Assembly (NCBI GenBank): GCA_003586115.2
Contig: QVOM02000102.1
Span: 2,892,899-2,956,898 of the forward strand
DNA from: Salvator merianae
Taxonomy: Eukaryota; Chordata; Lepidosauria; Squamata; Teiidae
Reading direction: 5' to 3'
Length of the DNA stretch: 64,000 nt
Shown: positions 11,160-21,303 of the stretch, piece by piece
Position numbering within the stretch: position 1 is the stretch's first letter
Layout: every line of letters starts with the position of its first letter
Position numbers and translations under genes: made by a program
The notes under the pieces: model-generated
What the model was told of the DNA's origin: nothing
The model's database searches: none
What the model saw: only the letters and a program-made list of their open reading frames with translations

Positions 11160-11436
11160 ACCTTTCAGAATCTTGAAAATGTATCAAGGCATGTCAAGTA
11201 AGTGTTGGAAATGTAAGAAGCATGAGGGTACTTTTTATTATATGTGGTGGACTTGTGCAAAAACCAAAAAGTTTTGGGTTCAAATTCCTATAGTTATGCA
11301 GAAAATCTTAAAGACAAACATTCCTTTTAGACCGGAATTATTCGTACTGGGGATAGTGGGAAATACTGTTGAAGGTGTCAATATGCTACTGCAAAATATG
11401 GTAACTGCAGCCAGAAGATGGATATGGATAAATTGA
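11160..11436 (+). pseudogene. L1 ORF2 C-terminus with Cys/His motif
   Basis: After the hAT-like element, ORF2 resumes with TPFRILKMYQ and reaches the L1 C-terminal Cys/His motif CWKCKKHEGTFYYMWWTC, which keeps the CxxC...H...C spacing seen in L1 proteins. The open stretch then runs to ARRWIWIN and a stop at about 11434-11436, followed by a frame-shifted stretch to near 11545 that contains a remnant NWKPFIDFL-type ending. This Cys/His segment is needed for L1 RNP function in studied elements; here it is only a relic. Confidence 0.82.
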
Positions 11437-11734
11437 CAAATCTTTTGAGAAATAAGACAGTTGATAGGTTTTACAGGAACTGGAAACCCTTTATTGACTT
11501 TCTGCAAGAGCTGGACAATGGACTTGTGTTTGCTGGATTCGAAGAGTGAAAAAGAAAGAAGAGTTTTGGTGAAAAAAAAGAAGGAAGGAGAACAGGACGG
11601 TGAGGAACATGATGTATAGAAGAAACTGTTAATGAAGGAGGAACTTGATAATAATAGTGATATAAGAATGTAATGTAGAGTGTAATTTTATATATTTGAA
11701 ATACAATAACAATAAAACATATTATAAAAAAAAG
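11437..11734 (+). mobile_element. L1 3' UTR and A-rich tail
   Basis: The segment contains the end of ORF2 in broken frame, a purine-rich stretch, the motif GTGTAATTTTATATAT (about 11678-11693), then AATAAA at 11710 and an A-rich tail. The same GTGTAATTTTATATAT block occurs near the 3' ends of the shorter L1 derivatives at 17285 and 41913, tying all three to one L1 lineage. Confidence 0.75.
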
Positions 11735-11830
11735 AATTAAAAATCTTGAAACAGTTAGCAAGAAAGATGAAAAAGAATAGAATACAGAGCAGGATATCGA
11801 AATCTACCAACATACTAGCAGAGATAAATC
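11735..11830. repeat. 96-bp direct repeat, right copy flanking the L1
   Basis: Gapless match to 6492-6587 with five substitutions. It begins directly after the L1 A-rich tail. Confidence 0.85.
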
Positions 11831-12139
11831 TGGATCACAGAGGCATGCAGAAGGTGTATGTCCCCATATTCCAAATTAGAGGGGAATCTGTTTTGATGGA
11901 ATGCCTTGTTGCACCATAAAAATGGGTATGCCATGGGCCTCAAGGTGGGACAATCTAATTCCTGGCTGTCAGACTCATGTGAGTTTTGGAGTCTCTACAG
12001 AGGTTAGTCAGGATCACAGCATCACTGTGCAGTTATCGCTATTTCTGTCTAAGGGCAATCCATCCCAGCCATGAGTTGAATTGCCTGATCCACATCATAC
12101 AGATTGGATTTTGACAAGCAAGCAAAGAAAGGCCCCAAA
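11831..12139. other. No recognisable feature
   Basis: Short interval between the L1 and the duplicated LTR-flank block. No motif is recognised. Confidence 0.45.
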
Positions 12140-12272
12140 AGGACACCAGTGTGGCTTACAAGTGCAATATGAGAAATCATTAAAAACAAAAGCTCCTTTA
12201 GAAAATAGAAGGCTTGCCCAGTGAGGAGAAAAGGAAGGAACATAAATTCTGGCAGAACAAAAGCAAAGCAGC
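12140..12272 (-). repeat. Direct repeat copy 1 (L2-tail-like), left of LTR-like copy A
   Basis: About 133 bp starting near GTGTGGCTTACAAGTG that matches 13937-14070, sharing for example the block AACATAAATTCTGGCAGAAC. The GTGGCTTACAA motif resembles the reverse complement of a squamate L2-like 3' end (TTGTAAGCCGC). It lies directly against the left end of LTR-like copy A. Confidence 0.6.
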
Positions 12273-12275
12273 AAT

Positions 12276-13757
12276 TGTTGCAAGCAGTGCATTGGAGATA
12301 CTGGCTTTAACGGGGAGAATAATACATGAAACTAGCTCTAAATGAGATCTTTACACTATGGCTTTAAAAGTAGTAAACTGGAACAGTATCTCTGTAAAAG
12401 AGTAATCAGATCAGGTCAAATTAGATCATGAACTTGAAAAACAGAAGTAAAAGCCTTTAAAAAGACATAAAATACCAAAATGAAAGTTTTGTCAGCAACC
12501 AGCTGATTGGGAAAGCTTTCAAGGATACAGAGCAATGTGCAGTTCTTATATAGTCAAAGATAGAGGTCTCAGTCTTTGCAGCATACTGTGTATGCACAAG
12601 GGTCAAATCAGGCAAAAAATCTCTGGAGCAGCAGATGTCCTAACCTAACAAAAGGGCACCCTAGCTTAGCCAGGAGCAGCCAGTTCCCATCCTTAGACAT
12701 GAAGGGAGTTTACAATTATAGGTTTGCTTCCAACGAGGAAGTTCCAAAGTCCAGTAAAATTTCCAAGTAGAGTTGCTGAGTTCCTGGAGAATGCAAGTCT
12801 GCATCAGCAAAGTACTGAAATGAATTATTTGGCTCTGTGTCTTAGCCAAGGCATAGATCAGAGTCCAGGCAGGTGGAGATGCTTCAGGCTGAAGCAGCAA
12901 GACAGCAGGCAAGCAAAGTGGAGCAAAGGAAAGCATCTTCCAGTAGTGTAACAACAGCAGTTTTAAAGTAACAGCAAGGAGTCTAGAAGATTGTAAATGA
13001 CATAGCCTATCTGGCTGCTCCTGGTGTGCAGTTCTAGGGACATCTAGACCTGGGGCTCTCCCTAATCCTAAGTTCTGCCCAAGGTTGGGACTAATATGCA
13101 TTAAAGGAAGTTAATGGGTAAGCTCTGGTGAGAAACAAAAAATGTGAATGAGAGGGGCAAATGATGGACTTATTGTTAACCATATTTGCTGCTCCCTTCC
13201 AACTGAGTTACTCTGCCCAGTTGAAGGAACACACTTCTGGACAGTAATGATGGGTAGAAATGGATGATGTTTCCCACAAACAAAAGTCAATCTTTGGTTG
13301 GAATTCAATGCTCTTGCCTTGCATTCTTAATGAGAGTCTTCCAGATGTATATCTAAGTATGTGTTAACAAGAGGTTGGTCTTGAATGTCAAATAGCTCTT
13401 CAACTATTATCTTTAAAATTCTGCCCAAGATCATATCAGCTGCCATCAAACCATCTGAGTGGCTTACTTCCTGAGAAAGCTCCTCTTCTCATGCAGATGT
13501 CTTTCCAAGCCCTTTGCTTTGGATTAGAAATAAAATATTTTGCAGTCTTTTCCTGGTCTTTTAAAAATCAGGCTTGTGTTTCCAGTATTGATTCTGGTAA
13601 ACAAACATGCATCCTGATCTAGTTCAGAGGTTCAGACTCTTTAGTCTAGTTCCCTGTACTTGCAACCTATGTGCCAATTGTTTTTTTCTGTGGTTCAGAG
13701 GTGTCTATACCTTGGCAGAGCCCTGTCTTTGGTAGCACAGAACTCTAGGATTTAGGA
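12276..13757 (-). mobile_element. LTR-like repeat, copy A
   Basis: A 1.5-kb interspersed repeat shared with five other places in the window (14715, 29899, 44600, 49711, 57185). In minus orientation the family shows a long upstream part, a TATA-like box, then an AATAAA signal in the better-preserved copies (minus strand of 14808-14830 and 57250) and an end in GCTTGCAACA. That order (U3, R, U5) and the CA ending suggest a solo LTR of an endogenous retrovirus-like element. No gag, pol or primer-binding site is seen, and no clean target duplication, so the class remains an inference. Confidence 0.45.
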
Positions 13758-13767
13758 TTTTGAAGAT

Positions 13768-13835
13768 CACATTGCTAAAAGCTTCAAAACAAATAACAGT
13801 AACTTTCATAAGTATATCAGAAGTCTGAATCCAAC
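13768..13835 (+). mobile_element. CR1-like LINE ORF2 fragment
   Basis: A short plus-strand segment (ATTGCTAAAAGCTTC... to AAGTATATCAGAAG) homologous to 14075-14147, where the translation is clearer. It lies directly right of LTR-like copy A. Confidence 0.45.
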
Positions 13836-13936
13836 CAGCAAATCCTTTTTCTCTATATTACAAATGCAGTAATGCAGGCTCATTTAGAATACATACCTAA
13901 AAGAAAAAGAGCACTGCCATGACCAAGAGTAAATCA

Positions 13937-14070
13937 ATGTGGCTTACAAGTGTAGTATGGGAAGTCATTAAAATAAAAAAAATATTCACATAGAAAATGG
14001 GGAATTTGTCCTAAATGAGGAAGACTTGAAGGAACATAAATTCTGGCAGAACAAATGCAAGACAACAATC
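13937..14070 (-). repeat. Direct repeat copy 2 (L2-tail-like)
   Basis: Second copy of 12140-12272. Here it runs straight into the CR1-like fragment at 14075 with no LTR-like sequence between, so it represents the unoccupied arrangement. Confidence 0.6.
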
Positions 14071-14074
14071 AAAA

Positions 14075-14150
14075 GATTTTGAGCAGCTCATTGCTAAAAA
14101 AACATCAAAATAAACAATAAGAAATTCTTTAAGTACATCAGAAGTAACAG
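14075..14150 (+). mobile_element. CR1-like LINE ORF2 fragment
   Basis: The plus strand reads KNIKINNKKFFKYIRSN, matching the KDNKKGFFKYISSKR-type motif found between the endonuclease and RT domains of CR1-like LINEs. Too short to assign a subfamily. Confidence 0.5.
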
Positions 14151-14189
14151 ACAGATGGGTAACAGACAGATGTTGCTGCCACCACTGTC

Positions 14190-14346
14190 ATGACAATCAG
14201 GCATTCATTTGCACTGTGAGTGCTGGTGTCCCAGTTCAGGACTATTCTAGCACTCACAGAGTAAATGACTACCACACTGCTTGAACTACCAGAGCCTAGT
14301 ATGATATTATTAATACCATACTAGGCTGGTCAGTGTGAAAAGACCC
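14190..14346. mobile_element. Harbinger-like MITE fragment
   Basis: About 155 bp similar to the right part of the element at 43462-43893: a GTGAGTGCTGG block, an inverted CAGCACTC/TAGCACTC block, then a terminal CAGTGTGAAAAGACCC. The left end is missing or merged with the CR1-like fragment. Confidence 0.5.
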
Positions 14347-14714
14347 ATGTGCAATGGGACAATTGGGCCCGATTGGGCCCGGGTGACACTCCAGTCAGAT
14401 CCATGACACCCTGATCAGGTCTGGGACACTGGATGGGGCTGTGCTGCACCCCATCCAGTGTTCTGGTGCCCAATCGGGTACACACGAGACAGTCATTGTG
14501 GCAGCAGCTCAGTGGTGCTATGGTGAGGGGCCCAGTGCACAGGTATGATCTGCATCATGCCTGTGCACTGCACAGGCCTCCTGGTCACCATGGCAGTGGC
14601 CTGATGCTTGCAGGCTGCTGCTGTGGTGACCATCCAGCATGCGTCTGATCAGGCACCAGAACACTGGATGGGGTGCAGCATGGTCCCATCTAGCTTCCCA
14701 GGCCTGTTCAGAGC
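14347..14714. mobile_element. GC-rich foldback element with 28-bp perfect inverted repeat
   Basis: Positions 14443-14470 and 14652-14679 are perfect 28-nt reverse complements. The first arm is also part of a nested hairpin: ACACTGGATGGGG at 14427 pairs with CCCCATCCAGTGT at 14449. A third hairpin lies in the loop, where GTGCACAGG near 14538 pairs with CCTGTGCAC near 14563. The block is much GC-richer than its surroundings and has no coding capacity. It is probably the inside of a foldback or MITE DNA transposon, continuous with or nested beside the fragment at 14190-14346. Confidence 0.7.
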
Positions 14715-15754
14715 ATCACAGAAACTGGAATGGTATTTTCTCAAAAGAACAATCAGGGGACAGGAAAAATACACTCAAACTAATACCAGATGAAATTAGA
14801 AAAAAAAAAAAACTTTATTGAAAACTGCAATAAAAGCTCTGAAAAGACATAACAATTCCAAAATTACTGCTTAGGGAGAGGCTTGCAGAGCTATAGAAAA
14901 GTTTCTGTATAGTAACAGATGGATGTCTCCTTCCTTGCCACGTACTGCATGTGCACAGAATGTCAAATAAGGTGAAAAATCTGCGTATAACAGATTTTTA
15001 TGAATGAAAGTTTCATTTAAAGTCAGGTAGCAATGGAAAGGAGTAGGCAGGAAGAGTAACTTCCCATCCTCAGAGGCAAAGGGGAATTGAGTTAACTAGT
15101 TTGCTTCCAACACAGGAGCTCTGGGGGTTGGTGAAGTCTTATGGCAGAGTTACTGAACTTCAGGAGAATGCAGCTCTATCTCAGATTGGATCAAGGAATA
15201 AATCTTTTGATCTGTTCCTTAGCTACAACACAGGTCAGAGTTCTGGTCAGTGGAGCTGCTTCGGGCTGAACCAACCAGTCAGTCAGAAAAAAAAAGAAAA
15301 AAAAAAAAAAAAGAAATAGAGTGAAGTGCAGTGGAGTAGAGCAACTTTTTGCAACAGAGCAGCACCAGTAGCTTCAGATTATGGTAGCATAGATGGTTAG
15401 TGACATCAGAAGGGATCTGAGTGTACCTGGCTGCTTTAGATGTAATTTTTTATGCACATCTGGACCTGGGAGTAGCTGATGGGTAGAAGAGTTTAGAACT
15501 GACAAGGAGAATTATTGTTTTCACTCAGATGGACATCAGTCTATAGAATTTATTACCAGAAGAAGTGGTGACAGCAAACAGCCTGGATAGCTTTAAGAAC
15601 AGATTGGACAAATCCACGGAGGTCAGGTGTATCAGTGGCTACTAGAATGGATATCTGGGTACTGCCTTGAGGTTGAAGAGACAGGCAGGATGCCTGTAGA
15701 ACTCATTTTCAGGGAATTGAGAGCAGGTGAAGATTTTGCCTTTTTATTCTGCTT

Positions 15755-17365
15755 GAAAATGGCCCAGGTGGAACTTCCGGGGAAGATGGCTGAATGTAGT
15801 TGCTGAGAGGATTTTTCCTCTGAGCAAACCGCAATGTGAGGAGACAGAGGGGGGAGTTCAAATCCCCTCTGCCACAAGATTTCATCTCCCTGAGTGACAG
15901 AGAGGCGGAGGGATTCCTCATTTGAGCTCCACCAAGTATCCCCCCAGCGGGGGCTGCGAGAGAGCCATGGTTATCTGCGTAAGGAGGAGACGAAGGAGCT
16001 GGGGGAATTTTGTCAACATTCCCGAGTCACTATGTGGGTCGTCTTTTCAAGATTGTAAGTTCGGCCGATCCTCTTTTTAATTTAAGAAGACATTAAAACT
16101 AAGATAAACATTAAGATAAAGAAAAGAAAAGAAAAAGAAAAAAATATCTACAATTACAGCTTGGATAATGTATCCTAAAAGTTTAAACATCGTAATTCAG
16201 CAAGATGCTAAAGTATTTGCAAAGGCTGTGAATCTTTAGATAAATCATTCAAAGTTCTGTTCTTCAGACACGCTGGGGTTTTCAGTGTCTCATTAAATTA
16301 CATTTGAGCTGTCCTTATCAGCTAAACAAACAAGCAGATTGCATGGATATGGGAGTTCGGTTTAATTAAGACACAGGAAAAGGGGGGGGGGAAGTGCCTT
16401 TAATCACTAGAAGGCTTCTTCAGAGAATCAAGCTTAAGTTAAAAATGGAGAAGAAATGCTCGCAATCAGATTTACTTCTTAAAAAAATGGACGCTATTTT
16501 TCAAGAAATGAGTTCCTTTGAGATTCAGGGGCTGACCTTTGAGAGATTAAGGCAAGACATTAAAAATGAAATAGGTGTTATATGCACTGAACTTCATGAA
16601 ACAAAGGATAAGGCTTTGAAACTGGACGATTTTAAGGCAGAAATTCCTCAGACAAAATTTATGGCTCAAGAAATACAGACTACAAAACAAGAGGAGTCAC
16701 CATGACTGATAACAGTTCAAGGTTCTATTTTTTCACTGAAGGAAAAAATCTTGCAGGAGAGGAAGGAATGTATGAGGCATGTAACAATGGAAGCAATCCA
16801 TATTTGGAACCAGCAAAGATTTAGACTGAAATCTGGGGAAAAGACACAATGTTTAAAAAGGTACAAACAAGAAAAGGACTGGAAGAAAAGGAAAAAACAA
16901 ACAAACAAACTGAAGGAGTCAGAAGGGGGAACTTAAGAAGTGGCTGAATAGAATAATGGGCAGAAGCCAAACTATTGAAAGACTGATATGAGAAGAAGAT
17001 TCTGAGAGCTTGAGGAGATTGGATAAATATAATAATCTACAGAAAAAATAAGGCAGTGGATAGATTTTTGTGAAAACTGGAAACCCTCTATTGAACTTTT
17101 GCAAGATCTGGAAAGCAGACCTGGAAAAGGAATTGGTGTTTGCTGGAGGGAGAGAATGAAGAGAAAAGATGACTATTGCTAGAATATAAGAACTGTGTGG
17201 TTGGGGGTATGAAATATAGAAGAAATTGGGAAAGTAGGAAGTCAGTAGTTTAAAATGTTAATTGTTGAGTCATGAGACATCAAGTGTAATTTTATATATC
17301 CATAAAAATAAAATAAAAAAAGAAAAGAAAAGAAAAGAAAAGAAAAGAAAAGAAAATGGCCCAGG
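15755..17365 (+). mobile_element. Internally deleted L1 derivative, copy 1, with 14-bp TSD
   Basis: An insertion bounded by GAAAATGGCCCAGG at 15755-15768 and 17352-17365. It starts with an L1-like 5' end (GGGGAAGATGGCTGAATG), a 5' UTR of about 620 bp, and a start of ORF1 (16394-16705). It then passes almost directly into sequence matching the end of L1 ORF2 (NWKPSIELLQDLE-like, near 17075) and the L1 3' UTR with an (AAAAG)n tail at 17315-17352. Endonuclease and RT are absent. The 40382-41997 copy has the same structure, so it behaves as a defined non-autonomous family. Confidence 0.85.
16394..16705 (+). pseudogene. L1 ORF1-like N-terminal fragment
   Basis: A 103-codon open frame, rich in charged residues and probably coiled coil, including LLKKMDAIFQEMSSFEIQGL, RLRQDIKNEIG and ALKLDDFKAEIPQTKF. 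It aligns residue by residue with 41069-41491 in the second L1 derivative. It resembles the coiled-coil N-terminus of L1 ORF1 (the RNA-chaperone protein), but the RRM and C-terminal domains are missing. Assignment to ORF1 rests on position after an L1 5' UTR; sequence identity alone would not prove it. Confidence 0.55.
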
Positions 17366-18217
17366 GGCACTTGATGGCCCCCTGTGTGAAATAGGATGCT
17401 GGACTGGATGGGCTGTGGCCTGATTCAACAAGGGCCCTCTTAGGTTCTTATGGGAACTGCCCCTGATCTTGGGTTCTGCTCAGGGGAAGGGCTGAAAAGC
17501 TGTATAATGAAATTCTATGGACAAGCTACAGTGGGAAGATGTGGAGGAGGAAGCAAGGGATGTAAAGTCATGCTTTATGTCATGCTTATGACACTAATGT
17601 TCTAATTTGGTAGTTTCTGTTTAAGTGAATATGCTGAGCTAGGGGAACACACCCAGACTGTATGTTGATGGATTTGCCTGTATGACCTTTACCTTAAACA
17701 AAGGCTGATCTTTGGTTTAAACAAGTTTGCATGCAAGTTTCAATGCTGCTTCTTGTATTCTTAATGGGGAGATCTCCTGATGGTATGTTCAGATCTGCTA
17801 TTAACAGTAAGCTGGTCAACATGCCAAATAGTTTGATTGTCATCCTTTCAATTCTGCCCAAGATACTATCAGCTGCCATCAAATCGGTCAATAAGTTTCT
17901 TCTAAACCAGTTCTTGACTTTTAACAAATGGTTTTCCAAGTCTCTTTGCTTGCACAAACAGGAGATTTTTCAATCCTTCTTGTCTTTTTAAACTCAAGCT
18001 TATCTTTTCTAATATCAGCATTGGTAGGTAAAATGGATATTAATCTAAGTACAGGGGTCTAGGTCCTCTGGTGCAGTTCCCTGTACTTGCAACCTATATA
18101 CTGACTGAGTTTATGGTATCAATATCCAGTTCTGCTGTCCAGAGGTGTCTGAACCTTGGCAAAGCCCTGACTTTTGGTGGTATAACACGCTAAGCCCCTA
18201 GAATTATGGGTAATCAT

Positions 18218-19061
18218 GATTCACTTCCTGGGTTTCATCCTTAAGCTACCCAGTTACCTTGAACCATTTCCCACCAAGGACTCTTTCTAGGACTTTCTAT
18301 GAATGCTTGCTCTGAGCTCTGCCAGCTCTGAGCTTCATTTTTTCCAGTTTCTTTACTTTGACAGCTCTGTAGGCTCCTTGCAGTCAGAGACCTGGAAATC
18401 TTCCATCAATGCACTGGAGTATGAAAAAATCCATGTGTGACTTAAATTGGGGTCCCCCTTAGTTTCTAGAAATTAGTTGTACTCCTCAAGACCCCTCAGT
18501 TTAAGTAGAACAATGTTTTTGTTTTTATTTGTTTTTTAAAAAAATCTGCTTTCTTTTGGGTTTAATAGAAACTGAAAGAAACTCACTGAAACAGTATAAT
18601 ACAGCTACATCAATAATCACTTAACTAGGAAGAGAACACACAGAGATAATCCTATTAGCACCACATTATATTCTGCCCATATTGAGAGTTCTGCCATGCT
18701 AAGAGCTTTGACAATCACTTGCAAGACTGATTTTCTTATTGCGGTTTGACTTTTCTTTGCTTTTTGTGTCTTTTCCTCTATTTTTAATAAAGTGACAATT
18801 ATTTTGCTTTGAAATTTGACTTACTTGGGGTTTATTTTTCCAATGCTTCCCCCCCCCCATGGCCCTACACCAGTTACTTGTCTGTGACAGAAAACAATTG
18901 GCCTGTAAGTTCCTACAAGAGACTGTGCCTGGGAAAGCTATTTTCCCTGAACCAGTACAGCCCTGTGCAGCTCTCTCTTACCAGTGATGTGCTACTAGGA
19001 AATATGGCATCCTGGCAGATCAGTCTGCAACATGGATGAGGTGTTCACTTGGGGGCTGCTG
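18218..19061 (+). mobile_element. Possible second LTR-like family (polyadenylation region)
   Basis: 18690-18850 contains a T-rich stretch with TTTAATAAAGTG followed by a GT/T-rich region, the layout of an LTR R/U5 region. About 90 bp at 18890-18985 (GAAAGCTATTTTCCCTGAAC, CCAGTACAGCCCTGTGCA) recurs at 27250-27320 and 36355-36440. No LTR borders or retroviral genes are seen, so the class is uncertain. Confidence 0.3.
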
Positions 19062-20192
19062 ACCTTTTTCTTTCATTTTTTAAAAAATATTAAATGATTA
19101 ACAAATACAAAATATACACAAAATATTGAAGAAAAACACAAATATAAATATGTGACATACAAAACAATAATATAAACTGTCATACAATATACATATATAC
19201 CTTCCTATCACCGCTTCTAACCTAGAGTGGTGATAGTTGCAATTCCTTGCATGTCATTCAATGTATCATATTAGTTAACATGTTGTATTAGAAATGATTT
19301 CTCAGGTATACTTATACCCAATTTTGAACTGAAAACAATGAAACATGTTCCCCATATTTACAAGAATTTGCATGTTACTGTTCGTTGTTTTAGTTTGGAT
19401 TGGCTAATCAAAATATATTTTTTTATCCGTGTTTCCATGTTTCATTATACCATTGTTTCTTTATTAATAGAGTTGCAAAGTTCCAGTTTTTGGCAATCGT
19501 GCTATGTGACTGTTGGTAAATGATGTATTGCATACTCCATGTTTGTCTGTAGCCCTATTCCTAATTTAGTATACGTTTCCATCAATGTAGATGAGGCATA
19601 CCACTTCTTTTTCATATGAAATATAGTACTCCAGAGCTGATCTGATATACAAACTTGTAAATCACTTTCCCACTGCTCTTTAATGTTATGTTTTAAAGTA
19701 TCCTAATTTTCAAACATTAATTTATATATGTTTGAAGTTAATCCCTTTAATGATAGTTCAGCTCTTTTAAGAATACATTCAAACTTAGTTCTTTGTCTTG
19801 AAATGGCATCAGTAGCCTCTTTCAATTTCAAAAAGCTTTTGATTGGAGTCCAAATGAGCTAACTTGCTCAGTGTGTTGAAATGGCCCCTTCTTTAAGAGT
19901 TAATTTAATTTTTATGTCTGAAGAAATGCAGTCTTGTATTTTAGTAATATTCTTATCTTTTAACCAAGTCCATATCACTTTCGGAATTGTTGAGCTCAGT
20001 TTAGGGTGATTCCCCAATTCTACTAGAGGTGAAGTTGTCAATAGTAATTTATTCTGTCATGACATCCATACTCTGATATTTTCAGTTATAAAGTTTTTAT
20101 TTTAAAAAAAATCCCTTCTATTCAATGTATTTATGTATCAGATTGTTAGTAACGTCTCTCAAACTTTGATTTCCAGTTGTCACCATCTTGAT

Positions 20193-20525
20193 CTAGGGTC
20201 TACTTAATGAGTGCAGTAAATTAGTTATTATAAAGACCTGAGGGTAAATTGCTAAGTTTGGCATGCCCCAGTCACCTATGGTAGCAGGTTTTTGAGCTAA
20301 TGGTTTCCCTGTTCTAATTCTTACTGAGTTAAACAGATACTGGTATATTACTTCTTCAAGATTTTTTATTTGATTCTGCGGTGGACAAAGAGGTATTAAG
20401 TTGGAATACAAATAATATATTTTGGTAGTAATTTCATTTTTATTACCAAAATTCTTCCAAGTAAGGAGAATTTCTTCTATTTTCAGTAGCAACATCTCTT
20501 TTGAGTTGGTGAATAAAAGCAACAA
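20193..20525 (-). pseudogene. L1/Tx1-like ORF2, post-RT region (decayed)
   Basis: A 110-codon open stretch includes SKEMLLLKIEEILLTWKNFG and, near the end, KPATIGDWGMPNLAIY, which corresponds to the GGxGLPNLxxYY motif that follows the RT in L1-clade proteins. It has no independent function. It continues the ORF2 of the surrounding element and ends at a stop. Confidence 0.65.
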
Positions 20526-20589
20526 AGTTATATTGGAGAATTTTATCTATATTTCTTGGTATTAGTATACCCAAATACTTAATCTTTTT

Positions 20590-21303
20590 TCATTGTATTT
20601 CTATGCCGGACTCCCTCTGGACTTGCAACTGAATTTGTTTTGGGATATTACTGAATATAAACTCTGATTTTTCATGGTTTATTCTTAATCCCAATGTCTC
20701 TTCAAAAGTTGTCAAGAGTAATTTGAGTTTTCTGCTGGATTCCAGAGGGGATGATGTTAAAATCAGAGTATCTTCAGCAAAGTTTTGTATTTTGATTTTT
20801 TGATCTCCAATTTCATAGGGAGATACTTGATTGTCCTCTCTTATACTTTTTAAAAGTGGCTCTAGGGCAAGATTGAATAAGAGAAGAGACAGGGGATCAC
20901 CCTGTTTCAAGGCTCTTTTAATTCTGAATTCATTAGAGATACCTGCATTTATCCTTATCTTAGTTTTATTACATGCCGATAAAGCTTGTACTAATTCAAT
21001 AAATGATTCTCCAAAGTTCATGACCTTTAGAACATAAAGTAAATTTTGATGTGAGAGCTAATCAAATACCTTTTCTACATCTAACACCAGTATGTCAAGT
21101 TGCTTTTTACTTCTCTTTGAATAAAATATGAAATGTAAAAAAATCCTAATAGGACCTAGCATATATCTATTTTGTATGAACTTTGACTGATCCATATGGA
21201 TCAATAAGTGGACAAATTGTTTTAATCTCTTAGTGAGAATATTAGTGAAGATCTTGCAATCTATGTTAATTTGAGATATTGGCCAGTATAATTTTGGATC
21301 CAA
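20590..21303 (-). pseudogene. L1/Tx1-like ORF2 reverse transcriptase (decayed)
   Basis: Two open stretches. 21303-21058 encodes YWPISQINIDCKIFTNIL (usual YRPISLLNxDYKIxTKIL) and LDVLD-type motif A ending DVEKVFD. 21021-20590 encodes ALKQGDPLSLLLFNLALEPL (motif B) and NFAEDTLIL (motif C), where the FADD box has become FAED. GLRINHEKSEFI (motif D region) follows. A break near 21040 separates the two. The changed motif C and the stops indicate loss of function. The RT order and motifs are those of L1/Tx1 clade LINEs. Confidence 0.82.

Larger units (their letters stand above)
6492..11734 (+). mobile_element. L1 LINE, ORF2 plus 3' UTR, split by two DNA transposons
   Basis: A plus-strand L1 retrotransposon in recognisable order: AP-type endonuclease (6591-7370), linker (7371-7866), reverse transcriptase (about 7867-9678), C-terminal region with a Cys/His motif (to about 11435), and a 3' UTR ending in AATAAA and an A-rich tail (11708-11734). 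ORF1 and the 5' UTR are missing, except possibly a short ORF1 tail. ORF2 carries several stops and frameshifts. It is interrupted by a Harbinger-like MITE at 8550-9076 and a hAT-like element at 10387-11151. The element is dead but unusually complete over ORF2. Confidence 0.9.
15498..17454 (+). mobile_element. CR1-like LINE 3' end, split by an L1 insertion
   Basis: The plus strand encodes the C-terminus of a CR1-like RT protein, NLLPEEVVTANSLDSF followed by a tail to CISGY and a stop at about 15645. A 3' UTR follows (GGATGCTGGACTGGATGGGC block) and ends near 17454 in TTAGGTTCTTATG, the TTATGTTCTTATG-type end of this family. An L1 derivative interrupts the UTR at 15769-17351. Other copies of the family lie at 39510, 48181 and 53570. 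Confidence 0.8.
14715..18217 (-). mobile_element. LTR-like repeat, copy B, interrupted by CR1-like and L1 insertions
   Basis: Same family as 12276-13757. The left part (14715-15497) has the minus-strand CAATAAAG signal; the right part (17455-18217) continues the homology at the expected place and ends ...GGGTAATCA, so in minus orientation it starts TGATTACCC. Copy A is continuous at the equivalent position (around 13050-13080), so the 1.96-kb block between the two parts is a later insertion. A and AAAG-rich runs occur at 14799-14812 and 15288-15316. Confidence 0.5.

Noticed and set aside
10887..11436. Long open frames of 104 and 156 codons
   Set aside because: They run across the hAT-like insertion into the L1 end, so they are fusions of unrelated transposon sequence and not genes.
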